From Trogon surrucura (lineage: Eukaryota; Chordata; Aves; Trogoniformes; Trogonidae): a DNA stretch of 64,000 nt. The stretch lies in the NCBI GenBank assembly GCA_020746105.1, contig CM036618.1, positions 42,441,014 through 42,505,013 on the forward strand. The letters run 5' to 3'. Below, piece by piece: positions 57,001 to 64,000 of this stretch; positions within the stretch are counted from its first letter, which is position 1; each line of letters starts with the position of its first letter. A program made the translations under genes and the position numbers. The notes beneath the pieces were generated by a model. That model made no database searches. It was not told the DNA's origin and saw only the letters and a program-made list of their open reading frames with translations.

Positions 57001-60000
57001 TCAGACTGAGAGGCCTGTAGTTTCCCAGATCCTCATTCTGGTCCTTCTTACAGACGGGCGTCACATTTTCTAACCTCCAGTCCACTGGGACCTTCCTGGT
57101 TAGCAGGACTGCTGGCAAATGATGGAAAGTGACTTGGTGAGCACTCCTGCCAGCTGCCTCAGTACCTTTGGTGTATCCCATCCATTGCCACAGATTTGTG
57201 TGTGTCTAAATGGAGCAGCAGGTCACTAATCATTTTTCCCCTTGGATTATGGAGGCTTCATTCTGCTTCCTGTCCTTGTCTTCCAGCTCAGAGGGCTGGG
57301 TATCCTGAGAACAACCGGTCTTACTATTAAAGAGCGAGGCAAAGAAGGCATTAAGTACCTCAGCCTTTTCCTCATTCTTGGTCCCTATGTTTCCCCCATA
57401 TCTAATAAAGGATGGATATTCTCCTTAGCCCTCCTTTTGTGGCTAATGTATTTACAGAAACATCTTTATTGTCTTCTATATCAGCAGCCAGATAAAATTC
57501 TAGTTGGGTTTCAGCCCTCCTAATTTTCTCCCTGTATAACATCACAACGTCCCTGTAGTCCTCCTGAGTTGCCTGCCCCTTCTTCCAAAGATCATAAACT
57601 ATGAGTTCCAGCCAAAGCTCTCTGTCCAGCCAGGCCGGGATTCTTCTTTGTCTGCTAGTTGTTCAGCACATGGGGATCGCTTACTCCTGTGCTTTCAAGA
57701 TTTCCTTCTCTAAGAATGTGCAGCCTTCCTACACTCCTTTGCCTTTCAGGACTGCCTTCCAAGGGACTCTGTGAATCAGGGTCCTAAACAGGACAAAGTT
57801 CTGCTGACATCCCTCCTTCTTGCTGACATCCCTCCTTCTTATTTCCCTGAGAATAAAGAACGCTGTCATTTCATGATTACTATGCTGGAGATGGTCTCCA
57901 ATCATCACGTCACCAACAAGTCCTTCTCTGTTCACAAAGAACAGTTCTATCGAAGTGCCTTCCCTGGTTGCCTCACTCACTACATATTGCTTGATAATCA
58001 AGTCCAGCTTGCTAAATAGAAACTTCAACATTTCTTTTGAAGAATCCTGCACCTCAAAGGGTTTTCAGTTCCTGAAATTTAGCAGGGGTCAGGCCCACAG
58101 TGTCTCATATGCCTTTCATTAATTTCCTCAAGGTGTGTGTATGCTGGAGAGAGAAATTAAAGAATTTATTATGCCTGTACACAGTTGACTATGTTAGACA
58201 ATAACCGTTATGTCACAGGATTGCATAAAGCAAATGAACCCAAATTAATTTTCAAGTTAAGGCTACAGGTGTCAAGCTGAACTCTGGCTTGCTGCTAGTC
58301 CAGCCCTTAGAGTGCTACCCCTGCTGCTCTGCTCTGGAGAGTGAGAGATTTGTACTCCTCCCTGCCACCAGCTCAGTGTAGAGGGACAGGTATATGCAGC
58401 CAAGACTCGACCTGCTCCTCCTGACAACCTGGACAAGGAGCTCTTTTTTCACCCTGCAGAACCTCTGACTCACCCTGCACACACTGTGGATTGCGCTCGG
58501 TGCAGGAAGCAGTTGCTCACTAGTTTGTTTATCTTCAATGTTTTGTTTGTTTTACATCAGTGGAGCAATACTCTGAACAATGTTTTGATTTTCATTTATT
58601 TTTCTTTTTTTTTTCCCCCTAGGGCTTCAGTAGCAAGACATCTGAAGGCTTCACAAGTCTTACTGATGTAAGCCTCTCAAGCAGCTTGTGGGGTCACTGT
58701 CACCTCCCCATTACAGACGGGAAGCAGATAGGCACAAGCAATAAGCAAATGACCCAAATTTACGCATCTTTCTGCCATTTGTGAAGTGATGGTAAAGCAG
58801 CTTCTTCCAGCAGATCCCTGCCTCTTTCACGCTATGTTTGCTCCAGCTTGCGCAGAGAATGAAGCACAACGAAGCCTACACTAAAGCCCACTTTCACCAC
58901 GCAACCTGTTACGACAAAAACAAGAAGTACTCCACTCCCCAGACCCACCAAGTTCAACCTGGAAGTGAGCACATTTTAAATGTGCACATGGACATTTAAA
59001 TCAAAGGCTCCAGATAGCCTTTAATTTTAATGGAAGCTGGGAGCAAGGAAATCAACCTCAGCTCCTTTTATTATCTGTGCAAACAAATTAATTTACCACT
59101 CAAACTTTTGGATATTCAAAGGCTGGGTTTAATGCTAGACTCCTAAATCTATGCTGTGTGATGCAATTACTGTGTCCAGTCCTGTATGCTGCACACAGGA
59201 GACCCATCCCTAGATATGGCTCTGGCCAGTGAGCAGGACATGCTTTGCTCTCCTTTCTGCAGCACACACCTGCTAGAGACACGTCAAGAAGGGTCTGGGG
59301 CAAATCACGAGTTGCCACCCGAACCTGGTGCACAGGACATGAAGGTGAGTGCACTGTGGAGTGTGAACAGGCCTTTTGTGTTAGGTGGTCCTTGAATCGT
59401 GGCAGGGGGTTCAGTCCACAGCAGGTCAGGAGCCTTAGAGGGAAGCAGAGAGCAGAACAAGGAGGAACATACCCTTGGCCATCTCACTGATCTACACAAG
59501 TGTAGGGATGCCCTATACTTGTCTGGATATTCATGTTCCTGGATTTTCACTTTCTTCACCAATTCTTCCATTCGTTCAGTGAACAAAAAGAGCTCAAGGA
59601 AATTTTTGGTAAGCTGAAATGTCCTGAAAATGCTGAGCTGCCTTCTAGCACACCAAAGAGAAAGAAATGCAGAGATGAAGCTGGCCCTACCACACCACTG
59701 TCTTGACCACATGACCTCTGAAGGTCTCTTCTGAGCACTTCACGAACCCCTGACCAACAAATTTTTACAGTATTTGGGGACAGAATTGGGGCTTGGATGA
59801 GGAATTGCCTTTGTGGATGAATTGTAAGTACTGGGGATAAGTTAAACTGCAAGAAGGGAGCTGCGATACAGACTTCTGTCTTAACTCACTAAACAATCTG
59901 CTCTTGAAGTATCAAAATAAAGAGATATATCTAGCCCTCATTGCACTGGAATTTTGTCTTTTCCATATATATTATATACACATGCATTCTAATATATTTT

Positions 60001-60146
60001 TTTATATTAAACTTTCCTACTAACAGCTCCACTTACTTACATGCAAACTGACTAAACCCACTAAGCTCTGGACAGGAATTGCTGCCAGTGCCCCTCAAGG
60101 CAAAGAGCGAGGGCGAGTGAGGCTGTGGCAAGAGCACACAACTCAC
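54020..60146 (-). other. BACH2: BACH2 intron between the bZIP exons
   Basis: A 6.1 kb GT-AG intron in phase 0. It separates the basic region from the leucine zipper, as in other BACH genes. It contains a 2.4 kb CR1 in the same orientation as the gene. The flanks (54020-55680 and 58085-60146) show no exon or RNA gene that I can support. Confidence 0.88.
55683..58085 (-). mobile_element. Long 5'-truncated CR1 LINE with RT region, inactive
   Basis: This is the longest CR1 in the window, about 2.4 kb on the minus strand. Its 3' end is at 55683 (gaatcacttgggttggaaaa on plus). Reading from its 5' end, it holds the end of the endonuclease region (EGLVGDVMIGDHLQHSNHEM at 57729-58052), then the reverse-transcriptase core (PVCKKDQNEDLGNYRPLSLT, IRPSQHGFVRGRSCLTNLIT at 56738-57181; [20 protein letters not shown] at 56475-56696) and the C-terminal region to 55907. 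The frame shifts several times, so it cannot encode an active protein. A duplicated ccctccttcttgctgacatc-like unit lies at about 57810-57840. Confidence 0.93.
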
Positions 60147-60353
60147 CAACTTGCGGATTTCACATTCTAGGTTCTGAATACAGTCCAGTTTCCTCTTGCG
60201 GCAGCGCTGGGCTGCAATTCGGTTCTTGCTGCGCCGGCGGACGTCGTGGATGAACTCGAGCTGCTCTGAGGTTAGCTTGTGCATCTTTATCATCATCTGG
60301 AAATCATTCCTTGGAAGATCTGTGATTTGATCAACAGGAAAAGGAAGTTTCAC
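60147..60353 (-). CDS. BACH2: BACH2 exon with CNC and basic region
   Basis: It encodes 69 residues: [20 protein letters not shown], the CNC segment [20 protein letters not shown], and the DNA-contacting basic region [20 protein letters not shown], ending NLECEIRKL. It matches human BACH2 as I recall it essentially residue for residue. The acceptor is TTTGTTTTAG and the donor TTG|GTGAGT, both phase 0. Together with the last exon it forms the bZIP domain. Confidence 0.97.
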
Positions 60354-63300
60354 CTAAAACAAACAAATACAAGACAAGAGCAAAGAGTCATATTTTGCTT
60401 GCTGAATGCAAGCCGAACAACAGGGAGTGGAAGGACGATTATGCTGCCGCCTCCCAAATAAACAACACACCAAGTTTTACACTGAGCACGTTTTTAACAC
60501 TCCCCTGTGGCACATTACAGAGGTCCAGACAGTAAGGATCAGATAATATTTGTACTGAAATCAGCAATATAGATGAATCCCAGGTAAAAATTACATCTTT
60601 CTGGAAAGCTCTAATAACAGATCCCCTTGTGTTAAAAGAAGTATCTGTCCACTAAGAGACACAGCCTTTTGGAAACAGCGAAGTACCTCACTGCTATTAA
60701 TTTCAAACTAGTTTGAAGGAACAGGCTATTACCGCAGCAGGAAACCTGTCTCTGCACGGCCTGCAGGGCTGCAAGTTTGATTAGGTGTGAGGTTAAAAAA
60801 GCAACCTGACATCTCAAGTGGATGAAAAATACCATATTGCAATTAGGAAAGGTTGCCTAATCAGCATTTCGACTAAGCAGTACACCATATAAGAAAAAAG
60901 GGTTAGAGGAGTGTGATGCAACATATCGTACCCTGCTAAAAATATACGCATTTTGTAATAAACCAGTATTTGGTGACATTCTAATATTTTTTGTAGATTG
61001 AACAGCACCCAAATTGCATTTCTTGAAAAAAAAACCCCAGTCTAAAACCACAGTTACATGCAGCAGAAGATTTTTATTCCGGGCAACAAACTGCCATCCC
61101 ATTTTGACTGTAGACCATGTGAGAGTAGCTCCACGTTCTGACTTGAGGAACTCCCACCATCTTCCCAACTTTTACCAATTATGCATTAAAACAAAGGGAA
61201 AGATAAAGCTCCTGACAGCTTGCAGCAACGAACACACAATGTCTCGAAACCTGGAGAATGGTGGATGTGCTCAGAGATTTCTGTTAGCTTTTTTCCCCCA
61301 AACTTGTCAGCTTGCTCAAATCAAAGTGAGCATGTCTCCCTACAAACCTTGCTTCACTTGAAGCTTGAGATGGATAACAGGACTATTTAAAAAAAAAAAT
61401 GTTCCTTGGTGGACTGCTGTGTTTGGTGGTCAAGAATCAGCTGACACAGCTGAAAGAGATGACAACTGATTCCCCTTTCTTTCCTTGAGTCATACCCACA
61501 GTGCCCAAAAGATGGCAGTAAACATTTGCATTTCTGTCCCCATTTGGTACAATACAACATCTCGAACAAGGAGACTATTCTGCGTAAGGGCTACCAAAGA
61601 AGATACAACTTAAGTTGCTCCAATCGAGCAAAAGATTGGGGTTGAAAAGGTTCCTTTGATATTTAAAACATGGCTATCATCTTCAGATGGTGCACTTCAA
61701 TTACATGGAGATAAAGAAAGTAACAGCTCAAGTTAGAATTAAGTTATTTCACCAGAAAGCTGGGTTTGTTGCAGAACAGTTTGCTGAGGACACATGTAAA
61801 CACACAGCACTGGTCTCCAGCACTGACAGTCACAGACCCCCACGGGGCACCCAGCCCAGCAATAACCAACTCCCTGTCTCATTTTACGAGCTTACGTTTT
61901 CTTGAGCTCTTTTATCACTGCTCTGCGCATCTCCAAGCCTGGGCCTTGCGAAATTCAGTGCAAACACCTCCTGCATCCTTTCAGACGGTTTCCTGTCCTG
62001 AACATTGCCCCTCTGCCCCATGTGTCCAGGCACCACTTTGTGACACACTACTTGACAGGTCAATTTAAACCAGCAAGAAACACCAAACGCTGCCCCAGTC
62101 CCCCCAGATTCCTGCTTGTACACACAAAGGCTGACCTTAGGCACGGTGATGTGGACTACCTTGTTTACAGACCGCTAACTAATGACATGAAACCTGTTTG
62201 ATTTCCCCTCCCTAGCTTTTGGACGGTCAACATAAACTTGGTGTCACCTGCTTTTCTCTCAAGCTTCAACCAGGGTCTGAAAACGGAAACAGCCTGCGCT
62301 CTCCTCTGAAAGACATCATAATTTCACTGCAAAACCAGTCCTTCCAATGTTCCCAGTTTTTCCTATTTTCTTAAGTCCAAAACAGAAAGCAATGTTAACT
62401 TTATTTTTCCTCCCTCTCCCTTTCAAAATGTATCTACTTGCAAAAAGGAGATATTCTTGCAGCTGGAATGGGACTGAAAGGGAAGCAACTTAAATCTGTC
62501 AGGTACAAGTCACTGAAGGGAAACAGGAAAATAAATAGAAACAGATATGCAAAAAAAAAAAAAAAAAGCAGCAGATTGAAAATAAAACCATCTACACAGC
62601 AGTCCAGAGACTGCTATCAGTAAAACCCAGCATAATCCCATTCCTGTCATAGGCAGCAGTGTGCAGGATTAAAAACGTGAAAGGGAGAGTGGAAGTGAGT
62701 CAGACTCATTTCCTTCGCCATTCACAGCATTTTTATTGCCTGTCTCCCTCTCTGCAATTAGCTGTCAACTGAAAAAAAAAGACCCACCAAGCCTTTGGCA
62801 CGGACACAGTGAATAACTGTGCCGGGGTATTGCTGCAGCGAGAGGCTAATGGTGTTTTACACCGGCACAGGGCAAGACCCTCAGCTGGCATTTATCACAA
62901 CAGAGTGGTAAGGCGATCTGCAAGAGCTCATGACTCTGCCATGGGTGGGATTCATCTGACCCACTTAGAGCTGTCTAAAATGACGGGCTGGGACTAGCTA
63001 GTGTCCAAGTCCCTGTTGTTGGCGTCGAGGACAGAGAGGCCTTCGCGTGGCAACGCATCCCACAGGGCTTCTCCCTCCTCCTGGCTGCAGGAGAGATGAG
63101 ACATAAAACAGTATCAAGGGTAGGTGAGAGAAACCTTACCTGAGGTGTCTGACACAGGACAATCTTTTCTAAGCAAACCCCAGCAAGTATGTTTTCTCAT
63201 CAATTTTTCTTTTTAATAACTATGAATTTTATACAGGAAATGACTGTGTACTCTTTGGTTTGGACTATTTCAAATTAGAAATGTAAGCAGGTTCCCCACT

Positions 63301-64000
63301 TCTTCAAGGCGTTACTCTGCCTCCCAGAGTTTTAAAATCTCCCCTACCAGCACAGTTACTCTTTCCCTGCATTTTTGCACCAACAGCAGAAGCTCTGCTG
63401 CCACCACACAACAAAGGAATTGGCACTTTGTGCTACCACTGCAGTCTCTGATGCTGGCTGATGCACCCCTGAGAGGACAACCAACCCTTTCTGGCAAAAA
63501 AGAAAACTTGTTTATGATTTTATGGCATTTTCTCCCCCTGTACTAACATATGATGTCGGTGTAAATTGCATTGCTTTGAGTGGCTAAGTAAGAGCAGCAA
63601 TCTAAACAGACAGGGGCAGCCATTGACTCAGCACATGAAAGGCCCATATATAACCAATTAATTCCTTCAGGCTTCACTAGTTAGTGCCAGCTTGGACCAT
63701 ATGCCAGTTACCGCCACGCTGCTCATGTACTGTACCAGTTACTGCTGCTCTCCCCCTCTCTTTTTCTCTGGAGTAAAGGAATGGGCCAAGGCCCTGTACT
63801 CACTTTAAAATATCAAGGTCAAGTGTTGGGAGCTTGCTTGTCTCATGAGTAACTCTTTCTTTCTATTTAAATTTCAGCATCATCTTCCCTAAGCTGCCTA
63901 GTAAATACGATGAACTTCCCAAGCCTTGCTTAACATCCCAGTAACTAAAAGGACTCATGTATCATCCACAAGAAAAAGTAATCATTATGTGTTGGGCATG
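60354..64000 (-). other. BACH2: BACH2 upstream intron (partial)
   Basis: Intron sequence that should lead to the large middle exon of BACH2, which is not in the window. No CR1 is recognised. A (A)17 run lies at 62551-62567. A short splice-like open segment at 62994-63084 is described as a finding. Confidence 0.75.
62551..62567 (+). repeat. A17 homopolymer
   Basis: Seventeen A in a row in a BACH2 intron. No processed pseudogene is recognisable upstream of it. Confidence 0.8.

Noticed and set aside
1-64000. tRNA, snoRNA, microRNA or CRISPR-like features
   Set aside because: I saw no tRNA B-box with a matching fold, no C/D or H/ACA box pair in the introns that I could support, and no spaced direct repeats. 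The only regular direct repeats are the coding ones in CASP8AP2.

Overview
The window is nuclear DNA from a bird. The evidence is the dense load of CR1 (chicken repeat 1) LINE fragments with their typical ATTCTGTGA-like 3' ends, the intron-rich genes, and vertebrate proteins in the order MDN1 - CASP8AP2 - GJA10 - BACH2, which is the order of the human 6q15 block. The species cannot be named from sequence alone. No other gene was found.

Layout. (a) 1-2391, minus strand: first coding exon and part of intron 1 of MDN1 (midasin). (b) About 1970-4110: CpG-rich head-to-head promoter region shared by MDN1 (minus) and CASP8AP2 (plus). It holds two opposed ZNF143-type motifs on the MDN1 side and an E2F-type site plus an inverted CCAAT box on the CASP8AP2 side. 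(c) 4622-26757, plus strand: CASP8AP2 (FLASH), nine coding exons that join in frame into a 2157-residue protein, followed by a long 3' UTR. (d) About 26.8-35.1 kb: intergenic DNA with CR1 copies. (e) 35101-36664, plus strand: main coding exon of GJA10 (alpha-type connexin) with a very GC-rich, proline-rich tail. (f) 36.7-47.0 kb: intergenic DNA with CR1 copies and one probable solo LTR. (g) 47.0-64.0 kb, minus strand: the 3' end of BACH2, with a 3' UTR of about 6.5 kb, the last exon (leucine zipper and C terminus), an intron carrying a 2.4 kb CR1, the CNC/basic-region exon, and part of the next intron. The BTB domain and the large middle exon lie beyond the window.

The four genes do not form a pathway. 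MDN1 acts in 60S ribosome assembly, CASP8AP2 in histone mRNA 3' processing and the histone locus body, GJA10 in gap junctions, and BACH2 in B-cell and T-cell transcription.

The most notable observation is inside CASP8AP2: five tandem 96-bp units encode five 32-residue charged repeats, where the human protein as I recall it has one recognisable copy. In the same protein the N-terminal LDLY motif reads LNLF, and only two of the three C-terminal SUMO-interaction motifs known from human are evident.
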